DNA of 53,612 nucleotides. It comes from CALAED01 sp937891035. Lineage in GTDB: Bacteria; Actinomycetota; Actinomycetes; Streptosporangiales; Streptosporangiaceae. The stretch is from NCBI GenBank assembly GCA_035642125.1, contig DASQSZ010000250.1, positions 1 to 53,612 on the forward strand, given 5' to 3'. The translations under genes were made by a program, and so were the position numbers. Each line of letters starts with the position of its first letter. Within the stretch, counting starts at the first letter, position 1. The notes under the pieces were generated by a model that ran no database searches, had not been told where the DNA came from, and saw nothing but the letters and a program-made list of their open reading frames with translations. Shown piece after piece: positions 41,584 to 49,741 of this stretch.

Positions 41584-43029
41584 TTACTTCTCCAGCTCCT
41601 TGGCCTTCCGCTCGACGTCCTCGACGCCGCCGCACATGAAGAACGCCTGCTCGGGGATGTGGTCGTACTTGCCTTCCGCGATCGCCTTGAACGAGGCGAT
41701 CGTCTCCTCCAGCGGCACCGTGACGCCCACCTGGCCGGTGAAGGCCTCGGCCATGTACATCGGGTGGGACAAGAACCGCTCGATGCGCCGCGCCCGGTAC
41801 ACGGTGATCTTGTCCTCTTCGGAGAGCTCGTCGATGCCGAGGAGGGCGATGATGTCCTGCAGCTCCTTGTACTTTTGCAGGATCCGGATGACCTCCTGGG
41901 CGACCTCGTAGTGCTCCTTGCCGAGGATGGTCGGGTCCATGATCCGCGACGTGGAGTCGAGCGGGTCGACCGCCGGATAGATGCCCTTTTCTGTGATGGC
42001 CCGCGACAGCACCGTCGTCGCGTCGAGGTGGGCGAACGTGGTGTGCGGCGCCGGGTCGGTGATGTCGTCGGCGGGCACGTAGATCGCCTGCATCGAGGTG
42101 ATCGAGTGACCGCGGGTCGAGGTGATCCGCTCCTGTAGCTCGCCCACCTCGTCGGCGAGCGTCGGCTGGTAGCCCACCGCCGACGGCATCCGGCCGAGCA
42201 GGGTGGAGACCTCAGAACCCGCCTGCGTGAACCGGAAGATGTTGTCGATGAACAGCAGCACGTCCTGATTCTGCACATCGCGGAAGTACTCGGCCATGGT
42301 CAGCGCGGACAGGCCGACCCGCAGCCGGGTGCCGGGGGGCTCGTCCATCTGCCCGAAGACCAGGGCGGTGTCCTTGAGGACGTTCGCCTCCTTCATCTCC
42401 AGGATCAGGTCGGTGCCCTCACGGGTGCGCTCGCCGACGCCGGCGAACACCGAAGTGCCCTTGTGGTTGCGGGCCACTCGCGTGATCATCTCCTGGATCA
42501 GCACCGTCTTGCCGACGCCCGCGCCGCCGAACAAGCCGATCTTGCCGCCTCGCACGTACGGGGTCAGCAGGTCGATGATCTTGATGCCGGTCTCAAGGAT
42601 CTCGGTCTTGGGCTCGAGCTGGTCGAAAGCCGGCGCGTGCCGGTGGATCCCCCAGCGCTCGTCGGCCTTGATCGACGCGTTCGGCACGTCGAGCGCGTCG
42701 CCGAGCGCGTTGAACACATGCCCCTTGACGCCGTCGCCGACGGGGACGGTGATGGCCGAGCCGGTGTCGACGACCGGCGCGCCGCGCACCAGGCCGTCGG
42801 TGGGCTGCAGCGCGACGGCGCGGACCATGTTGTCGCCGATGTGCTGGGCGACCTCGAAGGTCAGCGTCCTGGTCTCCCCGCCGAGGGTGACCTCCACGGT
42901 CAGGGCGTTGTAGATCTCGGGCATCGTCTCGACGGAGAACTCGACGTCGACGACCGCACCGGTGATGCGGGCGACGCGACCGGTGGCCGTCGCGGTGTCC
43001 AAAGTCTCTGCAGTCATGGTGGTTCTCAT
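41584..43029 (-). CDS. atpD: ATP synthase F1 subunit beta
   Basis: The 481-residue catalytic subunit has the P-loop GGAGVGKTVLIQEMI, the GERTREGTDL segment with the catalytic Glu, and DVLLFIDNIFRFTQAGSEVS with the Walker B Asp. The C-terminal helical domain contains ALLGIDELSEEDKITVYRARRIERFLSHP. It makes ATP in three sites of F1 on the cytoplasmic face. ATG 43029 overlaps the atpG stop as ATGA. Confidence 0.97.
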   Translation of the reverse strand: MRTTMTAETLDTATATGRVARITGAVVDVEFSVETMPEIYNALTVEVTLGGETRTLTFEVAQHIGDNMVRAVALQPTDGLVRGAPVVDTGSAITVPVGDGVKGHVFNALGDALDVPNASIKADERWGIHRHAPAFDQLEPKTEILETGIKIIDLLTPYVRGGKIGLFGGAGVGKTVLIQEMITRVARNHKGTSVFAGVGERTREGTDLILEMKEANVLKDTALVFGQMDEPPGTRLRVGLSALTMAEYFRDVQNQDVLLFIDNIFRFTQAGSEVSTLLGRMPSAVGYQPTLADEVGELQERITSTRGHSITSMQAIYVPADDITDPAPHTTFAHLDATTVLSRAITEKGIYPAVDPLDSTSRIMDPTILGKEHYEVAQEVIRILQKYKELQDIIALLGIDELSEEDKITVYRARRIERFLSHPMYMAEAFTGQVGVTVPLEETIASFKAIAEGKYDHIPEQAFFMCGGVEDVERKAKELEK

Positions 43030-43946
43030 TCACTCCCCGCGGAGGCCTCGGCGAGCGCGTTGGCCCCGCCGACGATCTCGCTGATTTCCTGGGTGATCTC
43101 TGCCTGCCGTGCCTGGTTGGCCACTCGTGTCAGGGTTTCGACCAGCTCATTGGCGTTGTCGGTGGCGGACTTCATCGCCCGCCGGCGCTGTGCGTGCTCC
43201 GATGCCGCCGCCTGGAGCAGCATGTGCCAAATCCGGCTTTCGATGTAGTTCGGCAGGAGGGCGTCGAGCACCCGCTCGGGCTCCGGCTCGAACTCATACA
43301 GCGGCAGCGCCCCCATCTCCTCCTCGGCCGGGGCCGCCTCGGCCTCCTCGATCTCCAGCGGCAGCAGGCGCCGCACCTCCACCCGCTGGGTGAGCATCGA
43401 GGCGAACTCGGTGTAGACGACGTGGATCTCGGCCACCCCGCCATCCGCCTCCGGCTTGCCGAAGTCCTCTACCAAGACCCGGCCGATGTCCTCGGCGTTC
43501 TCAAAGCGCGGGTTGTCGCTGAAGCCGTACCATTCGTGCGCGACGTCCCGCTGCCGGAAGCGGTACCAGGCGATCCCCTTGCGGCCGACGATGTACGGAA
43601 CCGGCTGCTTGCCCTCCTCGCGCAGCAGCGACATCAGCCCTTCGGCCTCGCGGATGACGTTGCTGTTGTAGCCGCCGCAAAAGCCGCGGTCGCTGGTGAT
43701 GAGCAGGACCGCCGCGCGCCTGGTGTCGGTGCGCTCGGTGAGCAGTGGGTGGCTGATCCCGACGTTATAGCTGATCAGGGCGGAGATGGCCCGGGTGATC
43801 TGCCGGGCGTATGGGCCCGAGGCCCGCACCCGCTGCTGTGCTTTGATGATCCGCGACGAGGCGATGAGCTCCTGCGCGCGGGTGATCTTGGAGATCGACC
43901 TGACCGTGCTGGCCCGCTGCCGGATCCGTCGAAGCTGGGCGCCCAT
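43026..43946 (-). CDS. atpG: ATP synthase F1 subunit gamma
   Basis: The 306-residue central-stalk subunit starts MGAQLRRIRQRASTVRSISKITRAQELI and ends with the conserved coiled coil MKSATDNANELVETLTRVANQARQAEITQEISEIVGGANAL. An internal acidic insert (EEAEAAPAEEEMGALPLYEFEPEPE) is typical of actinobacterial gamma subunits. It follows atpA by three bases and overlaps atpD. Confidence 0.97.
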   Translation of the reverse strand: MGAQLRRIRQRASTVRSISKITRAQELIASSRIIKAQQRVRASGPYARQITRAISALISYNVGISHPLLTERTDTRRAAVLLITSDRGFCGGYNSNVIREAEGLMSLLREEGKQPVPYIVGRKGIAWYRFRQRDVAHEWYGFSDNPRFENAEDIGRVLVEDFGKPEADGGVAEIHVVYTEFASMLTQRVEVRRLLPLEIEEAEAAPAEEEMGALPLYEFEPEPERVLDALLPNYIESRIWHMLLQAAASEHAQRRRAMKSATDNANELVETLTRVANQARQAEITQEISEIVGGANALAEASAGSE

Positions 43947-43949
43947 CCG

Positions 43950-45584
43950 CTATTGCTTCCTCACCCGAGTGATCTTCTCCTGCTCGACCTGCTCTTCGTC
44001 GATGGCCGCGGCCTCCTGCTCCTGCAGGTAGCCGCCCGCCGACGTCTCGAAGCCCTTCTTGAACTCCGCGATGGCATCCCTGAGCGAGGTCTCAGCGTCG
44101 TCGCTGAGCTGTCCGGTCTCGCGGATCCCGGCGAGGACGCCGCCGTGACCGCGCCTGATGAAGTCGATCAGCTCGGACTCGAACCGTCCGATGTCCTCCA
44201 CCGGCACCTCGTCCAGCTCGCCGTTGGTGGCCGCCCACAGCGACACAACCTGGTGCTCCACCGGGAACGGGCTGTTTTGTCGCTGCTTGAGCAGCTCCAC
44301 GAGGCGCTCGCCGCGGTCCAGCTGGGCGCGCGACGCGGCGTCGAGGTCGGAGGCGAACGCGGCGAACGCCTCCAGGTCGCGGTACTGCGACAGGAACAGC
44401 TTCAGGTTGCTGGTGGCCTTGCGCATCGCCTTGATCATCGCGGCGCCGCCGACGCGGGAGACCGAGACGCCGACGTTGATCGCCGGCCGGACGCCCTGGT
44501 TGAACAGGTCGGTCTCGAAGAAGCACTGGCCATCGGTGATGGAGATGACGTTCGTCGGGATGTAGGCGGAGATGTCGTTGCCCTTGGTCTCGATGATCGG
44601 CAACCCCGTCATCGAGCCGCCGCCCATGTCGTCCGACAGCTTCGCGCACCGCTCGAGCAGCCGCGAGTGCAAGTAGAACACGTCGCCCGGGTACGCCTCG
44701 CGGCCCGGCGGACGGCGCAGCAGCAGCGAGATCGCCCGATAGGACTCCGCCTGCTTGGACAGGTCGTCGAAGATGATCAGAACGTGCTTGCCCTCGTACA
44801 TCCAGTGCTGGCCGATGGACGAGCCGGTGTAGGGGGCGATGTACTTGTAGCCCGCCGGTTCAGACGCCGGAGCCGCCACGATCGTGGTGTAGGCCATCGC
44901 GCCGGCCTCTTCGAGCACCGCCCGCACCTGGGCGATCGTCGAGCCCTTCTGCCCCACCGCGACATAGATGCAGCGGACCTGCCGGGCCGGGTCGCCGCTT
45001 TCCCAGTTGTCCTTTTGGTTGAGGATCGTGTCGATGCAGACGGTGGTCTTGCCGGTCTGCCGGTCGCCAATGATCAGCTGCCGCTGACCGCGGCCGATGG
45101 GCGTCAGCGAGTCGATCGCCTTGATGCCGGTCTGCAGCGGCTCCTTCACCGGCTGCCGCTGCATCACGCCGGGCGCCTGCAACTCAAGCACGCGCCGCCC
45201 CGACGTCTCGACCTCGCCCTTGCCGTCGATCGGGTTGCCCAGCGCGTCGACGACGCGACCCAGGTAGCCGTCGCCGATGGGAACCGACAGCACCTCACCG
45301 GTGCGGCGCACCTGCTGGCCTTCTTCAATCTTGGAGAAGTCGCCCAGGACGACGACGCCGATCTGACGTACGTCCAAGTTCAACGCGATGCCGCGGGTGC
45401 CGTCCTCGAACTCGAGGAGCTCGTTCGCCATGGTCGAGGGCAGCCCCTCGACGAAGGCGATGCCGTCGAAGCACTCGGTGACGCTGCCGACCTCCTCGCG
45501 CGCGGCGGCGTCCGGCTCGTACGACTGGACGAATCGCTCCAGCGCGCCCCGGATCTCCTCGGGCCGGATCGTGAGCTCCGCCAT
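43950..45584 (-). CDS. atpA: ATP synthase F1 subunit alpha
   Basis: The 544-residue subunit starts MAELTIRPEEIRGALERFV at the ATG with GAGGAAG upstream. It has the P-loop GDRQTGKTTVCIDTILNQ and VGVSVSRVGGAAMIKAMRK, with the arginine finger region. The C-terminal extension (GYLQEQEAAAIDEEQVEQEKITRVRKQ) resembles the regulatory alpha tail of mycobacterial enzymes, which restrains ATP hydrolysis; this role is inferred. It is 88 bases after atpH. Confidence 0.97.
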   Translation of the reverse strand: MAELTIRPEEIRGALERFVQSYEPDAAAREEVGSVTECFDGIAFVEGLPSTMANELLEFEDGTRGIALNLDVRQIGVVVLGDFSKIEEGQQVRRTGEVLSVPIGDGYLGRVVDALGNPIDGKGEVETSGRRVLELQAPGVMQRQPVKEPLQTGIKAIDSLTPIGRGQRQLIIGDRQTGKTTVCIDTILNQKDNWESGDPARQVRCIYVAVGQKGSTIAQVRAVLEEAGAMAYTTIVAAPASEPAGYKYIAPYTGSSIGQHWMYEGKHVLIIFDDLSKQAESYRAISLLLRRPPGREAYPGDVFYLHSRLLERCAKLSDDMGGGSMTGLPIIETKGNDISAYIPTNVISITDGQCFFETDLFNQGVRPAINVGVSVSRVGGAAMIKAMRKATSNLKLFLSQYRDLEAFAAFASDLDAASRAQLDRGERLVELLKQRQNSPFPVEHQVVSLWAATNGELDEVPVEDIGRFESELIDFIRRGHGGVLAGIRETGQLSDDAETSLRDAIAEFKKGFETSAGGYLQEQEAAAIDEEQVEQEKITRVRKQ

Positions 45585-45672
45585 TCTTCCTCGTCTCTCT
45601 CCGTAAGTCTGCGTACGTCTATGTGGAGTCTGTGCGGTCAGTGCGGGCCATCGGCCGGCGCCGTGCGTCCGG

Positions 45673-46482
45673 TCAGCGGCTGAGCCGGCGGCGGGCGTCG
45701 CCGAGGCGGCGCTGGATGGTGCCGTCGATCTCTTCATCCCCGATCTGAACCGACAAACCTCCCAATACCGTTGGGTCAACCTCGATATTGAGGTGAATGT
45801 CGCGGTCGTACTGTGCGGACAGCGCCGCGGTGAGCCGGGTCTTTTGTTGTTCGGTGAGCTCGATCGAAGTGCGCACCACCGCGATGAGCCGCGAGCGCCG
45901 CTCGGCGGCGATCCGCCCGTACAACTCAAGCCCGCGCTCCAGGCTACGTCCGCGTGGATGCGTGGCGTTCTCCGTGACCAGCCGCAAGGTCGCGTCGGTG
46001 ACCTTCGCCTCAAGCAGGTCGGCCAGCAGCCGCACCTTTCGGTCGGCGGCCACCGACTGATCGTTCAAGGCCCGGCGCAAATCGGGTCGGCCGGCCAACA
46101 CGCGGCCGAACCGGAACAGCTCGTCCTCAAGGTCGTCCAGCCGCCCGGCCGCCTCGGCGCCGGCCACCTGCGCGGTCACCGCCAGCGTCTCGACGGCATC
46201 GGCCAGGTCGAGCGAACGCGCCCAGCGCAGCCGCACGACATCCTCGACGAGGCCGAGCGTGCCGGCGCTCAGCCCGTCGCGCAACAGGTCGCGCACCGCC
46301 GCGGCCTTCAGGTCGCCCGGCTGGGCCGGGTCGGACAGCGCGCGGCGCAACCCGTGCTCGCGGTCGAACACGTGCAGGACGGCGAACAGCTCATCGCCGA
46401 GCGCCACCGGGTCGGCCGACCGCAACAAGGCCTCGAGGCGTTCCTTCGCCTCTGCCAACGACGCGCGGCTGACGCCTCTCAC
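45673..46482 (-). CDS. atpH: ATP synthase F1 subunit delta
   Basis: This 269-residue protein starts MRGVSRASLAEAKERLEALL and ends with the delta signature VDPTVLGGLSVQIGDEEIDGTIQRRL. It connects the peripheral stalk to the top of F1. It aligns with the delta half of the mycobacterial b-delta fusion (LLGGLSIAVGDEVIDGT-type ending) but is a separate gene here, 64 bases after atpF'. The GTG start has GAGGGGG 6 bases upstream. Confidence 0.94.
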   Translation of the reverse strand: MRGVSRASLAEAKERLEALLRSADPVALGDELFAVLHVFDREHGLRRALSDPAQPGDLKAAAVRDLLRDGLSAGTLGLVEDVVRLRWARSLDLADAVETLAVTAQVAGAEAAGRLDDLEDELFRFGRVLAGRPDLRRALNDQSVAADRKVRLLADLLEAKVTDATLRLVTENATHPRGRSLERGLELYGRIAAERRSRLIAVVRTSIELTEQQKTRLTAALSAQYDRDIHLNIEVDPTVLGGLSVQIGDEEIDGTIQRRLGDARRRLSR

Positions 46483-46513
46483 TCGTTTCCCCCTCGCACT
46501 GGTCGCGCGGTGT

Positions 46514-46541
46514 CCACTTCGCTCGTTCGGCGGGCTCGCTC
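46514..46541. repeat. 28-bp direct repeat, copy 1 (between atpF' and atpH)
   Basis: It starts CCACTTCGCTCGTTCGGC and ends GGGCTCGCTC, and it is identical to the copy at 46642-46669. This copy lies in the gap between atpF' and atpH. The CGCTCG/GGCTCG content gives partial dyad symmetry like a REP element. Confidence 0.85.
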
Positions 46542-46546
46542 AGCGC

Positions 46547-47134
46547 TCATGAGTCGCTCCCCCTTCTCACTCGCTGCGCCGTGTCTCCCCGACCAACCTG
46601 CCCCGACCGACCTCCCGGCGGCTCGCCCGGGGGCTCGCCGGCCACTTCGCTCGTTCGGCGGGCTCGCTCCTCGAGCTCGTCGAGGAAGCGGTCGATGACC
46701 CGGCCCTGGCGCGCGTCATCGCGCAGCGACTCGCCGACGATGCGCTCGGCCAGACCGGCGGTGAGCCGGCCGACCGTACCCTGCAGCTCGTTCAACGCCT
46801 GCTGGTGGTCGGCCTCGATCTGCTGGTGTGCCTGCTCGACGATGCGCCTGGCCTCGGCCTCGGCCTGCTCGCGCATCTCGACCACGATCGCCTCGGCCTG
46901 CTCCTTGGCGCTCTCCTGCAAGCGCCGCCCTTCCTCGCGGGCCTCCTCCAGCGCGCGTTCGTACTCCTCGCGCGCCGCGGCCAGGCGGCGCTTGGCCTCT
47001 TCCGCCTCGTCGAGCTGCTTGCGGATGGCCTCCTGGCGCTGGATCATCGCCCGGTTGATCACCGGGACCGCGTACTTGCCCACGACGAACACGACCACCG
47101 CGAAGCCGACGAGCTGGGTGATGTACTCGACCAT
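46547..47134 (-). CDS. ATP synthase F0 second b-type subunit (b')
   Basis: The 195-residue protein has an N-terminal membrane helix (ITQLVGFAVVVFVVGKYAVPV), a long charged coiled coil (QLDEAEEAKRRLAAAREEYERALEEAREEGRR) and the end GRVIDRFLDELEE. These features match the N-terminal b-like part of the mycobacterial b-delta fusion (QLFGFAVIVYLV..., TVDRFLDQL). It would pair with the preceding b to form the peripheral stalk. After about residue 155 there is a non-conserved Gly/Pro/Arg-rich tail that begins in a 28-bp repeat. Its ATG overlaps the atpF stop (TAATG). Confidence 0.9.
   Translation of the reverse strand: MVEYITQLVGFAVVVFVVGKYAVPVINRAMIQRQEAIRKQLDEAEEAKRRLAAAREEYERALEEAREEGRRLQESAKEQAEAIVVEMREQAEAEARRIVEQAHQQIEADHQQALNELQGTVGRLTAGLAERIVGESLRDDARQGRVIDRFLDELEERARRTSEVAGEPPGEPPGGRSGQVGRGDTAQRVRRGSDS
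46642..46669. repeat. 28-bp direct repeat, copy 2 (inside the 3' end of atpF')
   Basis: This copy is identical to 46514-46541. It encodes ERARRTSEV at the point where the atpF' protein leaves its conserved part, so the extra tail of that protein appears to derive from repeat-associated sequence. Confidence 0.85.
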
Positions 47135-47664
47135 TAGTCCGTCCTCACCCGGCTGCCGCTGGTGCTGTCCGCGAGGTAGCGCTCGATCTGCTCGGCGTCA
47201 CCCGTCACCGGCTCCCCGACCACGCGGCCGGCCAACTCGGTCGCGATCGCGCCGATCTCGGTCCTGAGCTCGCCGAATGCCCGTTCCCGATCGGCCGTGA
47301 TCTGCCGCCGGGCCTCGTCGAGGATGCCCTGCGCCTCTTCTTGCGCGCGCTGGCGCGCATCGGCGATGAGCGCCGCGCCTTGGCCCCGAGCCTCCTCGCG
47401 GATGCGGGCGGCCTCATGCCGGGCGTCGGCGAGCGCCCGCTGATAATCGGCCTCCGCCGAGGCGAGACTCTTCTTGGCTTCCTCCGCCTCGATGAGCCGC
47501 GCGCGGATGGTCTCCTGCCGCTCCGCCAGCGCCTTGGTGATCGGCGGCAGCACCCACTTCGACAGCACCCAGAGGAAGATGAAGAAAAGCACGACCTCCA
47601 CGAAAATGGTGGCGTTGGGTATCAGGAAGTTGTTCTCCTGCGCGACGACGCTGGAAGGAGTCAT
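47134..47664 (-). CDS. atpF: ATP synthase F0 subunit b
   Basis: The 176-residue protein has the membrane helix NATIFVEVVLFFIFLWVLSKWVLPPI and a coiled coil (AERQETIRARLIEAEEAKKSLASAEADYQRAL), ending RVVGEPVTGDAEQIERYLADS. It is the canonical actinobacterial b subunit. It lies 9 bases after atpE and overlaps the b' gene by one base. Confidence 0.95.
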   Translation of the reverse strand: MTPSSVVAQENNFLIPNATIFVEVVLFFIFLWVLSKWVLPPITKALAERQETIRARLIEAEEAKKSLASAEADYQRALADARHEAARIREEARGQGAALIADARQRAQEEAQGILDEARRQITADRERAFGELRTEIGAIATELAGRVVGEPVTGDAEQIERYLADSTSGSRVRTD

Positions 47665-47673
47665 ACGAAAGCC

Positions 47674-47925
47674 CTAGGCGAGCACGAACACGAACAGGGC
47701 CATGAAGGCGAGGTTGATGAAGTACATCGCCTCGACCAGGCCAACCGTGAGGAAGAAGATGCTGAACAGGCGGCTTTGCGCCTCGGGCTGACGGGCGACT
47801 CCCTCGATGGTCGCGCTGCCGGCGAGCCCGTCGCCGATCGCCGCGCCGACGGCACCGCCGCCGAGGGCCAGGCCACCGCCAACGAAAGCTCCGGCCAACT
47901 GTACGGCCTCGTCGTTAACAGCCAT
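47674..47925 (-). CDS. atpE: ATP synthase F0 subunit c
   Basis: The 83-residue two-helix proteolipid has the glycine-rich first helix AGAFVGGGLALGGGAVGAAIGDGL, the polar loop ARQPEAQSRL and the second helix FFLTVGLVEAMYFINLAF with the proton-carrying Glu. It has the normal length for the c-ring subunit. GGGAGAG stands 7 bases before the ATG. Confidence 0.97.
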   Translation of the reverse strand: MAVNDEAVQLAGAFVGGGLALGGGAVGAAIGDGLAGSATIEGVARQPEAQSRLFSIFFLTVGLVEAMYFINLAFMALFVFVLA

Positions 47926-47981
47926 TTCACTCTCCCGATGCGTTTGGGGTTTGTGGAACGAACATTATGTGGGCGCCGCGG

Positions 47982-48722
47982 TCAGTGCGACTCTTCGGTC
48001 TCTACCGCCCCGGCAAAATACAGAATGGTCAGTAGCGCGAAGATGAAGGCCTGGATAACACCGATGAACATGTCGAAGAGCTTCCACGCCGCGTTCGGCC
48101 ATGGCACGAGCAGGGCCGGGAAAAGGCCGATCAAGATAATCATGATCGAGCCGGAGAAGATGTTGCCGAAAAGTCGCAGCGCCAGCGTGATCGGCTTGGC
48201 GATCTCCTCGATGATGTTGATCGGGACGAGCACCGGATAGGGCTGCGCGAAGTGCTTGAAGTAGCCCTTGGCCCCTTTGCGCCGGAACGACACGATGTGC
48301 ATCCAGACAATCACCACCAGCGCCAGCGCGAACGTCAGGTTCACGTCCGCGCTCGGTGGCGGGAGCCGGTGGTCCGTCGGCACGATCTCGAGCCAGTTGG
48401 CGATGAGGATGAACATGAACAGCGCGATCGCCAGCGGCACCACGAACGGCGCGGTCGGGCCGATCTGCGCGTGGACCTGCTCGCGCACCTGCTCGACGAC
48501 GTTCTCGAAGACGAGTTGCAACCGGCTCGGCACGCCACTGGTGATCCGCCTGCGCAACAGCAGCCCGAGCCCGATGACGACGCCGGCGGCGAACACCGTG
48601 GACCAGATCGTGTCCACGTTGAAGGTGAGGCCGCCGATGGTGGCGGTGATGTGATGGCCAATCTGGTCGCCGATGTCCTCCTCCGCGGCCAACGGCGTCG
48701 GGCTGGTCATCAGGTAGGTCAT
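47982..48722 (-). CDS. atpB: ATP synthase F0 subunit a
   Basis: The 246-residue membrane protein has the segment ITLALRLFGNIFSGSIMIIL with the essential Arg and FDMFIGVIQAFIFALLTILYF at the C-terminus. It forms the proton half-channels against the c-ring. ATG 48722 overlaps the atpI stop as ATGA, and GGAGG stands 9 bases upstream. A second ATG lies four codons further in. Confidence 0.96.
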   Translation of the reverse strand: MTYLMTSPTPLAAEEDIGDQIGHHITATIGGLTFNVDTIWSTVFAAGVVIGLGLLLRRRITSGVPSRLQLVFENVVEQVREQVHAQIGPTAPFVVPLAIALFMFILIANWLEIVPTDHRLPPPSADVNLTFALALVVIVWMHIVSFRRKGAKGYFKHFAQPYPVLVPINIIEEIAKPITLALRLFGNIFSGSIMIILIGLFPALLVPWPNAAWKLFDMFIGVIQAFIFALLTILYFAGAVETEESH

Positions 48723-49120
48723 TGCTTGGTCCTCCGAAGCTCCCCGAGCAAGGCGCTCGAGGTGTTTCCGAGCAACAGGATGTGGAAGAGAGCGAGGCCG
48801 GCGAGCACCGCGAGGCCGTCCGGCCGGAATGAGTAGGCCACCAGCAGCGCCACGGCGGTGATCGCGCCGAGCCGTTGCAGGGAGCTGAAGACGATCGGAC
48901 GCTTGGCCCGGGTCTTGGCCCGGGAGAACCGCGCGGCGGCCGAGACCGTCAGCCGGGCGTTGATGAACCCGAGGCCGATCCCGACACACAACGTCACGCC
49001 GACGAGATAATGGCCGAGCAGAACGGTCACGACCAAAACGACCGCGCCGAGGGCCGCCGCCACGTACAGGACGCGTCTATAACCCCTCGTCACGCCGTCG
49101 AGCGTGACGTCCGCTGCCAT
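48719..49120 (-). CDS. atpI: ATP synthase subunit I
   Basis: The 133-residue protein has four hydrophobic segments (YVAAALGAVVLVVTVLLGHYLVGVTLCVGIGLGFINARL and ITAVALLVAYSFRPDGLAVLAGLALFHILLLG). AtpI helps assemble the c-ring and handles Mg in some species. GGAGG stands 7 bases before the ATG at 49120. It overlaps atpB. Confidence 0.85.
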   Translation of the reverse strand: MAADVTLDGVTRGYRRVLYVAAALGAVVLVVTVLLGHYLVGVTLCVGIGLGFINARLTVSAAARFSRAKTRAKRPIVFSSLQRLGAITAVALLVAYSFRPDGLAVLAGLALFHILLLGNTSSALLGELRRTKQ

Positions 49121-49143
49121 GATGTGACCTCCAAGCGAGTGTC

Positions 49144-49374
49144 CTACAAGTACCTTCGGATCCGGTGGTATGTGGCGTAGACTCCACATCCGGCGCCGAG
49201 GAGTAGACCGACGAAGATAAAAATCGGGATGGTGCCGAGCCGGGTATCGACCAGCCACCCAATGCCAAACCCCGCGAGCAGAGAGACGGCGTTTACCATA
49301 CCGAGTTGCGCGAAAGTGAACGCGCTCAGCTGCGGCTTGTCGTCGCCGGATGGGTGATCGCTACCCGGGCTCAT
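49144..49374 (-). CDS. AtpZ/AtpI family small membrane protein
   Basis: The 76-residue product has two transmembrane helices (GMVNAVSLLAGFGIGWLVDTRL and IPIFIFVGLLLGAGCGVYATYHRI), the AtpZ pattern with GxGxGWxxDxxLGTxP. AtpZ works with AtpI in F0 assembly or ion handling. ATG 49374 with GGGGAG 9 bases upstream is preferred over earlier in-frame starts. It is the first gene of the ATP synthase operon. Confidence 0.9.
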   Translation of the reverse strand: MSPGSDHPSGDDKPQLSAFTFAQLGMVNAVSLLAGFGIGWLVDTRLGTIPIFIFVGLLLGAGCGVYATYHRIRRYL

Positions 49375-49399
49375 GCTATCGCTCTCCCCGGCCGCTAGT

Positions 49400-49489
49400 C
49401 GTACATGCAGACATTCCATGACGAAAGCCTGCGCGAGCCGGAGCGCCACCACGGGCCACGATCAAGGCATCACTATCTCTGCATGTACG
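49400..49489. promoter_or_regulatory. Perfect 11-bp inverted repeat in the ATP synthase operon leader
   Basis: CGTACATGCAG (49400-49410) and CTGCATGTACG (49479-49489) are exact complements 68 bases apart, upstream of atpZ. The gap 49375-49741 contains no supported gene, so the operon promoter must lie here. The arms may be two operator half-sites bound through a loop, or a long RNA stem. Confidence 0.5.
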
Positions 49490-49741
49490 CTCCGAGGCCA
49501 CGGGTAAGGGGGATCAGCGGTAGGCCGAAAGCTATCACAGTTCGCGTCGGCCTCTCGCGACGGTGACCGCCACACCGGCCCAGGACAACCTGGCCGAGTC
49601 GGCCGACGGCGCCGGGGGGCGTCGCAGGGATTCATCGGGGGCGCTCCGGGGGTCGCGTACGGTCTTGTTCTTCTTCGCGCTGCTTACACTGTGTTCGTAG
49701 TTGTACCTGTTTGGCACCTGCTCGTGAAAGATATCACAAGC

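Noticed and set aside
43194..45683. Plus-strand open frame of 829 codons
   Set aside because: It is antisense to atpG and atpA, which are unmistakable.
45585..46013. Upstream extension of atpA
   Set aside because: The frame is open, but AtpA begins at MAELTIRPEEI with a ribosome binding site. The extension overlaps atpH in another frame.
49535..49717. Minus-strand 60-codon frame upstream of atpZ
   Set aside because: There is no ribosome binding site, and its Arg/Ser-rich composition resembles chance open frames. It lies in the presumed promoter region of the operon.
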